This document shows positions 1 through 5,939 of a stretch of DNA of 9,967 nucleotides, piece after piece. This DNA comes from CAVSUR01 sp052143655. GTDB lineage: Bacteria > Actinomycetota > Actinomycetes > Streptosporangiales > Streptosporangiaceae. Where the stretch lies: the NCBI GenBank assembly GCA_052143655.1, contig JBKQSL010000536.1, forward strand, positions 1 to 9,967, read 5' to 3'. Within the stretch, counting starts at the first letter, position 1; each line of letters starts with the position of its first letter. The position numbers and the translations under genes are program-made. The notes beneath the pieces were generated by a model. The model did no database searches and was not told the origin of the DNA. It saw only the letters and a program-made list of their open reading frames with translations.

Positions 1-78
1 AGCATCGGCATCGCTGTCGTGGCCTACCTCTGGGCCATCCGCCTCTACAACCGGCGCCGAGCGGCCGAGCCGAAGTGA
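1..78 (+). CDS. C-terminal end of a membrane protein (partial)
   Basis: The reading frame is open from the first base to TGA at 76-78 and encodes the last 25 residues of a protein that starts outside the window. The piece begins with a hydrophobic stretch (GIAVVAYLWAI) followed by a basic tail (RLYNRRRAAEPK), the usual pattern of a final membrane helix with a positively charged cytoplasmic end. Third codon positions are GC-rich as expected for real coding sequence here. Nothing in 25 residues identifies the family; a transporter or other integral membrane protein is possible. Confidence 0.6.
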   Translation, partial: SIGIAVVAYLWAIRLYNRRRAAEPK

Positions 79-149
79 GCGGGGGCCGCGCACCGCCGTG
101 GCTGAGCACTCCAGCTCGGTCGAACCACCGATGGCGAGGGGTTACGGTC

Positions 150-654
150 GCGTCCCTGCTCGATGCGGACCAGATACTCGCGGCAGTGGACGTCGTCATC
201 GCTGCCTGCCTGAGCGAAGGACTCCAGGTCGAAACCGAACTGCGGAGCGCATCCTTCGCGCGTCTTGATGTCAGGTCCGCTACGGAAAGCGCAGGTCGAA
301 CTGGGCCTGGACTGGCGCAAGAACGAACCAGTCCGCCTGGCGGCCGGGCCTGTGCTGCACGCGGACGATGCCGTGGCTAACAAGGTCTGTGCCCTGTTCG
401 GACGAGCAGAGGTAAGGGACTACGTCGACGTGGACGCCATCCTGACCAGCGGCCGGTACGCAGAAGACGAGTTGCTCGACCTGGCCGCGGATCATGATCC
501 CGGGTTCGACCAGTCGTGGTTCGCGGAGGCACTCGCTGCGATCGACCGCCTGCCGGATAGCCTGTTCCAGCCGTACGGCATGAGCCCGAGGGACACAGCG
601 GCACTCAGGGAACGGATGCGCGCATGGGCCCGGAGGATCAGCACCGCCGAATAG
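150..654 (+). pseudogene. Nucleotidyltransferase AbiEii/AbiGii-type toxin, decayed remnant
   Basis: The second half, read from about 271 to TAG at 652-654, matches my memory of actinobacterial AbiEii/AbiGii-type nucleotidyltransferases: VELGLDWRKNEPVRL, GPVLHADDAVANKVCALFGR, EVRDYVDVDAILTSGRY and a C-terminal ...DPGFDQSWFAEALAAIDRLP segment. The preceding piece of the protein (AVDVVIAACLSEGLQVE, then SASFARLD) lies in a different frame, about 150-269, so one extra base near 270 has shifted the frame. The first 50-60 residues, which in the family carry the nucleotide-binding glycine motif and the DxD metal-binding pair, are not recognisable. In AbiE-like systems this family is a toxin that modifies tRNA or other targets and is paired with an AbiEi-like antitoxin; no antitoxin is seen here. 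The gene is almost certainly inactive. Confidence 0.75.
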
Positions 655-688
655 ACAGGCCGAACTTCCAGTAGCCCTGCGGGTTGCC

Positions 689-739
689 TGAGGATGCTGA
701 CACAGTCCAGCGTGCAAGCGATAGCGACACATGTGGCCT
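689..739 (+). repeat. Dispersed 51-bp repeat, copy A
   Basis: This stretch aligns without gaps to 7428-7478 (about 38 of 51 bases identical by hand) and to 9253-9303. The best conserved part is GTGCAAGCGATAGCGACACA at 713-731, with AGTCC just before it. It lies between the AbiEii remnant and the end of the RHH antitoxin remnant, so it is not inside a recognisable gene. Confidence 0.7.
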
Positions 740-764
740 GCGCCGACGTAGCTCGCTGGCGGGG

Positions 765-1021
765 CTATCCGAGTTGGGCGGTACGGCCCAGTTCGTGCTC
801 GACGGCGCGACGAATCCACGAAGACAGCGACCGGTCATCGCCGTCAGCAGCCCGGCGTGCCTGGTCCAGCAGTTCCGGCGGGAAGCGCACCGGCACGGGA
901 GGGCCAAGCCCGGGCCAAGCCGGGACGCCTGACGCGGCCGCGCGGGACCTTGCGGCTCCTGGTTCTCCGCCTTGGCGTAGAACTCATATTCCTGCTCAGG
1001 TGTCATAGGCATGTTGCTCAT
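765..1021 (-). pseudogene. Ribbon-helix-helix (CopG-like) antitoxin, frameshifted by an 11-bp tandem duplication
   Basis: Starting from ATG at 1021, with a GGAGAG ribosome binding site at 1026-1031, the protein begins MSNMPMTPEQEYEFYAKAEN, an N-terminus I recognise from actinobacterial RHH antitoxin-like proteins. After about 40 residues the frame changes; the RHH part (PVPVRFPPELLDQARRAA, DGDDRSLSSWIRRAVEHELG) is found in another frame and ends at TAG 765-767. The sequence GGGCCAAGCC occurs twice with an 11-base period (901-911 and 912-922). Removing one unit restores one continuous frame of about 81 codons reading RLGPPVPVRF across the join. RHH proteins bind DNA as dimers and usually repress their own operon while neutralising a toxin. 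It is the last gene of a minus-strand block with vapBC; its start overlaps the small ORF upstream by 26 bases. It is probably inactive, or an assembly artefact. Confidence 0.75.
901..922. repeat. 11-bp tandem duplication inside the RHH antitoxin
   Basis: GGGCCAAGCCC is followed directly by GGGCCAAGCCG, a duplication with a period of 11 bases. Since 11 is not a multiple of three, it puts the two halves of the antitoxin in different frames. Deleting one unit exactly restores the family's reading frame. Confidence 0.8.
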
Positions 1022-1202
1022 CGGTCTCTCCGGTACTGGGCGGCGAGGCCAGGTGTCGCCTCGTAGCAGCCAATCGGGCGGCACTGGCGCGGATCCCCAG
1101 CGCGCGCCGGGGCCAGTGGGACCACCAGGACCGCCCGCCGACCTCGCCGCACATCAGCCAGTGCGCGGGCGGCTTGGCCGGGTAGAACAGCGGATCAGAG
1201 AT
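996..1202 (-). CDS. Unrecognised small Trp/Pro-rich ORF between vapC and the RHH gene
   Basis: I do not recognise this family. The frame encodes up to 68 residues, starting SDPLFYPAKPPAHWLMCGEV and continuing GGRSWWSHWPRRALGIRASA, and ends at TGA 996-998. Its codons have G or C at most third positions in the first forty codons, and its composition (FYPAKPPAHWL, four Trp) looks like a real protein rather than a shadow. It follows the vapC stop by nine bases and overlaps the RHH start by 26 bases, so it sits in the middle of an apparent four-gene transcript. The first plausible codon is ATC (1200-1202), exactly where ATG would be expected before SerAspPro; no ATG, GTG or TTG lies upstream in frame before a TGA. 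It may be a start-codon mutant, may use ATC by coupling to vapC, or may start at the internal ATG at 1157. A partner of the RHH gene is possible but unproven. Confidence 0.5.
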   Translation of the reverse strand: MSDPLFYPAKPPAHWLMCGEVGGRSWWSHWPRRALGIRASAARLAATRRHLASPPSTGETDEQHAYDT

Positions 1203-1211
1203 GAGCAGCGA

Positions 1212-1682
1212 TCAGCTGGATGGCTGTTCGTGCGGGACCGCTGGTCTGGTAACCGGGATGATGCGGATGAGGGTGTCCAGGCCGGTGTAGTCATCGGGGT
1301 TAGTCGTGAACAGTGGCAGCCCTTCGGCGATGGCGGTGGCCGCGATCATCAGGTCCGCGACTCTGCCGCGTGGCTTGCGGCCGGCGGCGACGACCGCTGC
1401 CGTCACACGGCCGAAGATGCGGGCGGCCTCAGTGTCAAAAGGCACCGGGTCGAACCCGCTCTCGGCGCGCTGCAAGACCTCAAGGCGGCGGGCGCGCTCG
1501 GCATGCTCGTCATAGGTGGCCTGTTCCTCGTTACGCCGCACCTCGTGGGGGCCAGCGGACAGCTCCGCCAGGGTGATCGCGCTGATGGCCATCTCATCAG
1601 GCAGTTCGGTAGGGTCGATCCACCTGCGCAGGATCAGGATATTGGTGTCAAGCATTCCCTGTGCGGGCTGCTCACCGCTCAT
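1212..1682 (-). CDS. vapC: VapC-family PIN-domain ribonuclease toxin
   Basis: This 156-residue protein has the layout of a VapC toxin: an N-terminal GMLDTNILIL strand with Asp12, ITLAELSAG with Glu40, RVADLMIAATA with Asp110 and FTTNPDDYTGLD with Asp130/131. These are the acidic residues that hold the metal ion in PIN-domain RNases, and the length is normal or slightly long for the family, so it looks intact. VapC toxins cut tRNA or rRNA in the cytoplasm and slow growth when the antitoxin is lost. I chose ATG 1682 because it overlaps the end of vapB (ATGAGCGGTGA contains the vapB stop), a typical translational coupling; ATG 1700 and ATG 1655 (MLDTN) are alternatives, and no strong ribosome binding site separates them. 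It is transcribed with vapB. Confidence 0.9.
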   Translation of the reverse strand: MSGEQPAQGMLDTNILILRRWIDPTELPDEMAISAITLAELSAGPHEVRRNEEQATYDEHAERARRLEVLQRAESGFDPVPFDTEAARIFGRVTAAVVAAGRKPRGRVADLMIAATAIAEGLPLFTTNPDDYTGLDTLIRIIPVTRPAVPHEQPSS

Positions 1683-1941
1683 ATGGGCTGCTCGCCTCAT
1701 GGTCGAGCGCCTTGTCCTGATCAGCCCGGAACGCTTCCAGGTCGACAGCAGGGGCATTACGCGACATGGCGATGAACTCCTGCCGAGGGACGAACCGGCG
1801 ACGGTCCCGCAACGGGATCAGCTCCCCGATCCGATGACCATCCCGGGTGACAGTAAAGGACTGCCCGTGCTCAACGGCATCCATGATCTCTCGCGACCTC
1901 ATCCGCAGATCCCGCTGTGTGACCTCGGCGTAAATACTCAT
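1672..1941 (-). CDS. vapB: Phd/YefM-family antitoxin, partner of VapC
   Basis: The 89-residue protein starts MSIYAEVTQRDLRMRSREIM and continues DAVEHGQSFTVTRDGHRIGE, the N-terminal fold of Phd/YefM antitoxins that binds operator DNA. This is followed by LIPLRDRRRFVPRQEFIA and a C-terminal tail (AVDLEAFRADQDKALDHEAS) of the kind that wraps around the toxin. It lies immediately before vapC and overlaps it by 11 bases, the usual antitoxin-first order. The start ATG at 1941 is only six bases from a TAATAT box, with no ribosome binding site, suggesting a leaderless message. Repeats just upstream could be its operator. The sequence appears complete; the antitoxin should neutralise VapC and repress the operon. 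Confidence 0.9.
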   Translation of the reverse strand: MSIYAEVTQRDLRMRSREIMDAVEHGQSFTVTRDGHRIGELIPLRDRRRFVPRQEFIAMSRNAPAVDLEAFRADQDKALDHEASSPYER

Positions 1942-1947
1942 GGCACG

Positions 1948-1977
1948 ATATTAGCACCTAGTGCTACCTAGTGCTAC
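1948..1977 (-). promoter_or_regulatory. vapB promoter (-10) with overlapping operator-like repeats
   Basis: On the minus strand TAATAT (1948-1953) ends six bases before the vapB ATG, the spacing expected when transcription begins at the start codon. Directly upstream CTAGTGCTAC is repeated in tandem (1958-1967 and 1968-1977, plus-strand reading), and AGCACCTAGTGCT (1953-1965) is an inverted repeat with five-base arms touching the -10 box. No good -35 box is visible. The layout fits self-repression by the VapB-VapC complex; this is inferred from the family. Confidence 0.65.
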
Positions 1978-2028
1978 CTGCTGGCCGCAGGTCCGCGGTG
2001 GCAGACCGAACGCGGTGAACGCGATCAG

Positions 2029-2079
2029 TGCGGAGGACCGCAGGGTCCGTCGTGGTGGCGATAATCACACAGGTGGGGC
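2029..2079 (+). repeat. Dispersed repeat, diverged copy B
   Basis: This stretch aligns without gaps to the other copies at about 32 of 51 positions by hand. The strongest blocks are TGCGG at its start, GTCC and TCGTG near the middle, GGCGATAAT, then ACACA. It lies 88 bases upstream of the vapB start, in the same orientation as the other three copies. The match is weaker than among the other copies and could be partly chance. Confidence 0.45.
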
Positions 2080-2320
2080 GATCCGAGGTTATGAGGGCTC
2101 ACCGTAGAGCATCTCAAGCGGCGAGCAGGATCTTTTCCTGGCTGCCGAAAGCCTCGGCTCCCAGCTCTTCGGTGGTAACTAGATAGGTTCCCGATGAGCC
2201 TCGGAGGGGCGGCGCTTTAGTAACCCCGCCGGCAACCGCTCAGGCATGCAGCCGCCCCCATGGGTGGACTGGCCGCCCGGGCGGGAAATTTGCGGCTCCC
2301 ATCGAGCACCCGGCATCGCG
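2080..2320. other. Non-coding or degraded stretch between vapB and the DUF1707 gene
   Basis: With the operator and repeat to its left, this forms a gap of about 340 bases without a convincing gene. On the minus strand one frame from about 2237 to TGA 2114-2116 reads GSSGTYLVTTEELGAEAFGS then QEKILLAA, which looks like the tail of a lost gene, but it has no start codon and I cannot assign a family. No tRNA or clear terminator hairpin was seen. Confidence 0.35.
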
Positions 2321-3019
2321 CTAGGCGGCGATGGCGGGGGGACGCGGGGCGCGGCGCAGCCATTGCCAGAACGTGCGTCGCGGCCGGCGGGGCGGAGGGG
2401 GCGGCCCGGCGGTGATGCCTCCGCCGTGAACCCAGCCTGCGATCTCGACGCGCAGCTGGACGGGGACGCCAGGGCCAGGCGGCTCGGGCAGCGTGACGCT
2501 CCCGCCGTGCAAAGATATGTCACCGGCGTCCACCACGATGCCCGGCCTGGTGATCAGCCTGAGCCCCCCGCCTCTCACCTCGGCGGTGATGCGCAGCAGC
2601 GGCTGCGTGATCACCGCCTCGGTGAAGTCCAGCGTCACGCCGCCGCCTTTCACCTTGACGTCCAGTTCCTTCGGCACTACCCAGCGGCCATCCCGGCGGG
2701 CGCCGCTGCCGTGGACGTGGATCCGTACCAGATCCTTCGGCGTGGCGCTCACCGCGCCCGCGCCGGGCGGCACGACAGCGGTACCCGGCGTGGTCGGCAG
2801 ATCGGTAGTCAGCGCCGCGAGCTCGGCGTAGGTCCTGGCGGTCAGCGCGCGTTCCAGGCGGTCGTCCAGTTCTTCCGCGGAGAGTCGGCCGTCCCCGGCG
2901 GCTACCCGCAGCAGTTCCACCACCTGATCCCGGTCCGCGTGTGATGCGCGGAGTTCCTCGCCCGCGACGGCGGCAGGCAGATCGCTCTGGCCGCCTCTGC
3001 TGGATTGCGGGTCCGCCAT
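2321..3019 (-). CDS. DUF1707 (SHOCT-like) domain protein
   Basis: The 232-residue protein carries an N-terminal DUF1707 domain at about residues 22-74 (LRASHADRDQVVELLRVAAG ... DGRLSAEELDDRLERALTAR ... TYAELAALTTDL), a short domain common in actinobacterial proteins of unknown role. The rest is soluble: repeated glycine-rich beta strands (VKGGGVTLDF, VRGGGLRLITR, SLHGGSVTLPE, VHGGGITAGP) resembling LiaF-like or bactofilin-like C-terminal parts, then a proline/arginine linker and a Trp-rich basic tail. No membrane helix is seen. I chose ATG 3019 (MADPQSS), with AGGG about seven bases upstream; a TTG six bases earlier is possible. It stands alone, facing away from the RES gene remnant. No pathway can be named from context, but the reading frame is complete. 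Confidence 0.85.
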   Translation of the reverse strand: MADPQSSRGGQSDLPAAVAGEELRASHADRDQVVELLRVAAGDGRLSAEELDDRLERALTARTYAELAALTTDLPTTPGTAVVPPGAGAVSATPKDLVRIHVHGSGARRDGRWVVPKELDVKVKGGGVTLDFTEAVITQPLLRITAEVRGGGLRLITRPGIVVDAGDISLHGGSVTLPEPPGPGVPVQLRVEIAGWVHGGGITAGPPPPPRRPRRTFWQWLRRAPRPPAIAA

Positions 3020-3074
3020 GCCCAAACCCTAAGGCAACGCGCCGATGCGCGCCACGCCAGGCGCCTCCTGGCAC

Positions 3075-3156
3075 AGGTAGGGAACTCATCAAGCACCAGC
3101 AGCGCGGGCAGGCCGCGAGAAAGCCTCCGAACGAGCCAGCCGGCAGCCCTGCCCAA
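3075..3156 (-). pseudogene. Possible scrap of an AAA-type ATPase (Walker B region)
   Basis: The minus strand reads AAGWLVRRLSRGLPALLVLD followed by EFPT, closely resembling the Walker B strand of DUF234-type ATPases (the intact counterpart in this window reads PRVAVIDEFPFL at about 7996-8030). Nothing else of such a gene is nearby, and the frame then runs into unrelated sequence. The motif is short, so this could be chance. Confidence 0.3.
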
Positions 3157-3157
3157 T

Positions 3158-3243
3158 GCGCGAGCGAGTCACCGACCGTTCCCCGTTGGCCTTGAACACC
3201 CGGGTGATCTCGCCCTCCAGCCAGGCGTCGCGGACCACCCGGA
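3158..3243 (-). pseudogene. IS3-family orfB fragment, inverted piece
   Basis: The minus strand reads RVVRDAWLEGEITRVFKANG, matching the segment of IS3-family OrfB transposases that normally comes just before YGARKVW. Here it is followed by unrelated residues. In an intact OrfB this segment follows the piece found on the opposite strand at 3250-3370, so an inversion has placed two neighbouring parts of one gene head to head. Confidence 0.55.
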
Positions 3244-3249
3244 TGGGTC

Positions 3250-3370
3250 GCCTATATCGACGCTCACCGGGACCGGTTCGGGGTCGAGCCGATCTGCCGG
3301 GTCCTGCGCCAGGAAGGGTACGGCATCGCGCCGTCGACGTATTACGCGCAGGCCGAGCCGGCGCATCAGC
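3250..3370 (+). pseudogene. IS3-family orfB N-terminal fragment
   Basis: The plus strand reads AYIDAHRDRFGVEPICRVLR then QEGYGIAPSTYYAQAEP, the well-known N-terminal signature of IS3-family OrfB transposases in actinobacteria. The frame continues for some thirty more codons of unrelated sequence to a stop near 3470, and no DDE residues follow. No IS ends are visible around it. It is a dead remnant. Confidence 0.75.
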
Positions 3371-3584
3371 CGCTCGATCCCCTGATAACAGTGCGTTCGA
3401 AGTCCTCTACCCACGATCACGGCAGGGGAGCACGCCGACCGCCGCATGGTGCCGTGGCTGCCAGGCTCTCCTAGAGCAGCGCAGCCGGACGAGTGGCACA
3501 GGGGCTATCGAAACTGCTCGGCAAAGATCCCGGCCTCTGACGCCCCTTTTCTCGGCTGGGGCCGGTTAATGCGTGGCGTCGGCC
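3371..3584. other. Unassigned stretch between IS3 scraps and the RES gene
   Basis: Together with the IS3 scraps this completes a region of about 560 bases (3020-3584) without an intact gene. I see no recognisable protein, RNA or terminator in it. A short frame reading LSKLLGKDPGL near 3500-3540 may be the tail of something lost but is too short to assign. Confidence 0.4.
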
Positions 3585-4331
3585 CTACAGTTGGCGGAAC
3601 TCGTCGGTGCGGCGCTGATGGACGGTCACGCTGCCCGCAACGAGCTCCAGTTGCGGCCGACCTGCGGCACCGTCGGCTAGGTCGACGCAGTCCTCGTGCG
3701 CGACATCCAGCGCCAAGCACCGGCCGCCACCGGCTGCTGCGGCGGACTTCCACGCCAGGCCGCGGATGTCGGCCTGGTCGAAAACGCGCAGGAAGTACTC
3801 GCAGAACACCTGCGTGGGCACGTAGTCGAGGTTGCTGCGGGCTGTGTCTACCGGTTGGCACAACTCCTCCACCAGGTCGTTCAGGAACCTGAGCTGCCCC
3901 CACCAGCGTCCCAGCTCCGGGTCGAAGATGCTCGGCACGGCAGGTACATCGGTCAAGTTGAGGATCGCCATGGGCGCTGCGGTGGCGAACTGGCCGACAG
4001 TGAAGAACTCGCTGGGGTCAGCGCGGGCGACCTCGGCGAGCGCGGTGCCGGTGTCGTCGGCGCGGTAGAACAGCGGGATACGGGCCGGGCTCATCCGCGA
4101 GGAGCTCGTCGAGTTCTTCGGCAGGTTGGTACCCAGCTCTGCGGCGCCCCAGTCCTGGGAGTCCTCGTGCCGCGCGTGCCCGCGCGCACGACAAGTGAGC
4201 GTGCCGCCCGGCAGGGTCCCGATGAGGTCGAACTGGACCAGCAGCCCGCCGATGGCCTGAAGAACTCTCGCGACTGAGATCTCCCCGGCGCCTTCGTGCT
4301 GCTCGGTGTTATCCTTGCGGGCCCAGAACAC
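3585..4331 (-). pseudogene. RES-domain toxin gene, 5' end lost to an IS256 element
   Basis: Reading from the IS edge to the TAG at 3585, the frame encodes the RES domain: LLVQFDLIGTLPGGTLTCRA, then ARIPLFYRADDTGTALAEVA, FDPELGRWWGQLRFLNDLVE, SNLDYVPTQVFCEYFLRVFD and RGLAWKSAAAAGGG, with a tail QRRTDEFRQL. The residues that name the family can be picked out: Arg in CRARGH, Glu in ALAEVA and Ser in WKSAA. RES toxins degrade NAD+ and are normally paired with an Xre-type antitoxin; none is seen. The start and N-terminal region found in the longer members of this subfamily are missing: the frame runs straight into the inverted repeat of the IS256 element, where a GTG at 4415 could in principle start a fusion carrying about 28 IS-derived residues. 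Probably inactive, though the catalytic core is uninterrupted. Confidence 0.75.
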
Positions 4332-4378
4332 GGTGGCGTCCAAGATCCGGTGTAAATGAGAGGACGGGCGTAGGTTCC
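4332..4378 (+). repeat. IS256 left terminal inverted repeat
   Basis: It contains GGTGGCGTCC (4332-4341) and TCCGGTGTAAAT (4346-4357), matched in reverse at the right end, and an inner GGTTCCC that is also shared. It overlaps the truncated start of the RES gene. Confidence 0.75.
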
Positions 4379-4419
4379 CCTTCAAGACCGGCAAGTCTTC
4401 GAAGGAAGGACCCACGCCC

Positions 4420-5763
4420 GTGCCTGTCCGAGTATCGCCTGCTGACCGTGTCCGTCACCACATCGATGAGCTGTTCGCCGCCGGGCGTCCGCTGCCGGAG
4501 ATCCTGGAGGGGGTGGCCCGGCTCGGCGCGCAGTTGCTGATGCAGGCCGCGCTGGAAGCCGAGGTCACCGAGTTCCTCGGCCGGGACCGCTACCAGCGGG
4601 CCGCGGCCAGCCCGGGTGCCCGGCCCGGCAGCCGGAACGGCTACCGGGAAGTGACGGTCAAGACCACCGCCGGCCCGGTTGAGCTGGCCCGGCCGAAGCT
4701 GCGCGGCACCACCGAGGCGTTCGCGTCCCGGCTGTTCGGCGCCCATGTCACCAGGACGCACGCGCTGGAGTCGCTGGTGATCGCCTCGTTCGTCCGCGGC
4801 CTGTCTGTCCGCGACGTGGAAGCCGCCCTGGCCGAGGCCCTCGGCGACCAGGCCGCGATCTCCAAGTCCACCGTGTCGTCGGTCTGCCAGCAGATCAAGG
4901 ACGAGTACCAGGCATGGGCGCAGCGACGCCTGGACGGCATCACCCTCGACTACCTGTTCCTGGACGCCAGCTTCTTCCGCATGCACCCCGGCTCGCCGGC
5001 GGAGCCGGTGCTGGCCGCCTGGGGCATCACCACTGACGGCAAGCCAGCGTTCATCGGCCTGGCGCCGGGCACCGGCGAGTCCGCCGACGCCTGGCACTCT
5101 TTCCTCACCGACCTGGAGGAGCGCGGCCTGGCCAGCCCGCTGCTGGTCATCTCCGACGGCGCCCCGGGCCTCATCGCCGCGATCGAGCAGGCTTACCCCA
5201 GGGCCCTGCGCCAGCGCTGTCTCGTTCACCGCTGCCGGAACGTCCTGGCGAAGATTCCGGCCGGGATGCAGGCTGAGGTCAAGGACGCCTACTGGAAGCT
5301 CTTCGACACCGAAGAGCTCAAGACCCCGCCCGGTCCCCGGCTCGTCGAGCTGGTCGATGCGCGGATCAGCGAGATGGCCGCCAAGTACCAGGCCACCTAC
5401 CCGTCGGCGATGAAGTGCCTGGCCACCGACCAGGCCGGGCTGACCGCCTGCCTGCGCTTCCCCGCCGGGCACCACCAGCGGATCCGCCATTCGAACTTCA
5501 TCGAGCGGACCTTCGGCGAGACCCGCCGCCGCACCAAGGTCATCGGCCGGCTCCCCGGCGAGACCAGCTGCCTCACCCTCGTCCGGGCCGTCCTGGACCG
5601 CGCCTCCAAAGGCTGGCGCGGCGTCAGCATGACTCCCGGCGGCCTCCGGCTCCTGCAGGACCTGCGCCGCTCGCTGCTCGACCCGCCCCGCCAGCTCCGG
5701 CCACGCACCGTCACCACCAGCCAGCCCGCCGACGGCCGCGAAACTGTCAGTACCGTCGCCTAA
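4420..5763 (+). CDS. IS256-family (Mutator-type) DDE transposase
   Basis: The 447-residue protein is a complete IS256-family transposase that moves the surrounding element by cut and copy reactions at its inverted repeats. The N-terminal DNA-binding half contains LLMQAALEAEVTEFLGRDRY and SRNGYREVTVKTTAGPVELA, both classic for the family, and HALESLVIASFVRGLSVRDV. The DDE residues appear at Asp182 (YLFLDASFF), Asp246 (LLVISDGAPG) and Glu362 (HSNFIERTFGETRRRTKVIG); the Cys267-x2-His270 motif (QRCLVHRCRNVL) follows the second Asp. Start GTG 4420 has a good ribosome binding site, AAGGAAGGA, ending ten bases before it. No frameshift or stop interrupts it, so the element may still be active, in contrast to most of its neighbours. 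Confidence 0.95.
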   Translation: MPVRVSPADRVRHHIDELFAAGRPLPEILEGVARLGAQLLMQAALEAEVTEFLGRDRYQRAAASPGARPGSRNGYREVTVKTTAGPVELARPKLRGTTEAFASRLFGAHVTRTHALESLVIASFVRGLSVRDVEAALAEALGDQAAISKSTVSSVCQQIKDEYQAWAQRRLDGITLDYLFLDASFFRMHPGSPAEPVLAAWGITTDGKPAFIGLAPGTGESADAWHSFLTDLEERGLASPLLVISDGAPGLIAAIEQAYPRALRQRCLVHRCRNVLAKIPAGMQAEVKDAYWKLFDTEELKTPPGPRLVELVDARISEMAAKYQATYPSAMKCLATDQAGLTACLRFPAGHHQRIRHSNFIERTFGETRRRTKVIGRLPGETSCLTLVRAVLDRASKGWRGVSMTPGGLRLLQDLRRSLLDPPRQLRPRTVTTSQPADGRETVSTVA

Positions 5764-5776
5764 CCTGACCATGAAG

Positions 5777-5821
5777 CCGGGAACCACGCCCGCCGATTTA
5801 CACCGGAATCCGGACGCCACC
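5777..5821 (-). repeat. IS256 right terminal inverted repeat
   Basis: On the minus strand it reads GGTGGCGTCC, four unmatched bases, TCCGGTGTAAAT and, further in, GGCGGGCGT and GGTTCCC, mirroring the left end. It begins shortly after the transposase stop codon. Confidence 0.75.
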
Positions 5822-5935
5822 TCCTACATAGCCGAGGCCGCCACGGCGGCAGAGCGCCTGCGGCGGCGCTGGCCGGACCGTCTGGTGTTCAGCGTGGCCT
5901 CCGAGGCGACGCTGTTCGTGACAGGAGGCGATCTG
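5808..5935 (+). pseudogene. Internal fragment of another gene next to the IS256 right end
   Basis: The plus strand reads PDATSYIAEAATAAERLRRR then WPDRLVFSVASEATLFV. This resembles part of an actinobacterial family sometimes annotated as abortive-infection or glycosidase-like proteins, but I recall it only loosely. Both ends are missing: the IS lies on the left, and the truncated S9 peptidase gene begins on the opposite strand on the right. The frame stays open past it into antisense of the peptidase, which I do not count as coding. Confidence 0.4.
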
Positions 5936-5939
5936 CACG

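Larger units (their letters stand above)
4332..5821 (+). mobile_element. IS256-family insertion sequence
   Basis: An intact IS256 transposase gene is bracketed by inverted repeats. The left end (4332-4357) reads GGTGGCGTCC, four unmatched bases, then TCCGGTGTAAAT; the right end (5796-5821) is the reverse complement with the same four-base gap. The match continues inward with small gaps to a shared GGTTCCC. The size, about 1.49 kb, is normal for the family. No 8-9 bp direct target duplication is visible at either choice of boundary (outer arm or the TCCGGTGTAAAT block), so the exact ends are uncertain by about 15 bases. Confidence 0.85.

Noticed and set aside
1011..1775. Plus-strand open frame of about 250 codons
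   Set aside because: It overlaps vapC, the small ORF and the RHH gene on the opposite strand, has no ribosome binding site and no recognisable motif.
2246..2944. Plus-strand open frame opposite the DUF1707 gene
   Set aside because: The minus strand has a clear DUF1707 domain and correct codon bias; the plus frame is His/Arg/Gln-rich shadow.
4309..5820. Long minus-strand open frame of about 500 codons across the IS256 transposase
   Set aside because: It is exactly antisense to a complete transposase with all DDE motifs, and its composition is the Gly/Ala/Arg-rich shadow typical of high-GC genes.
4332..5821. The outer GGTGGCGTCC / GGACGCCACC pair as a target duplication
   Set aside because: The two copies are inverted, not direct, so they belong to the inverted repeats or are chance, and are not a duplication of the target.
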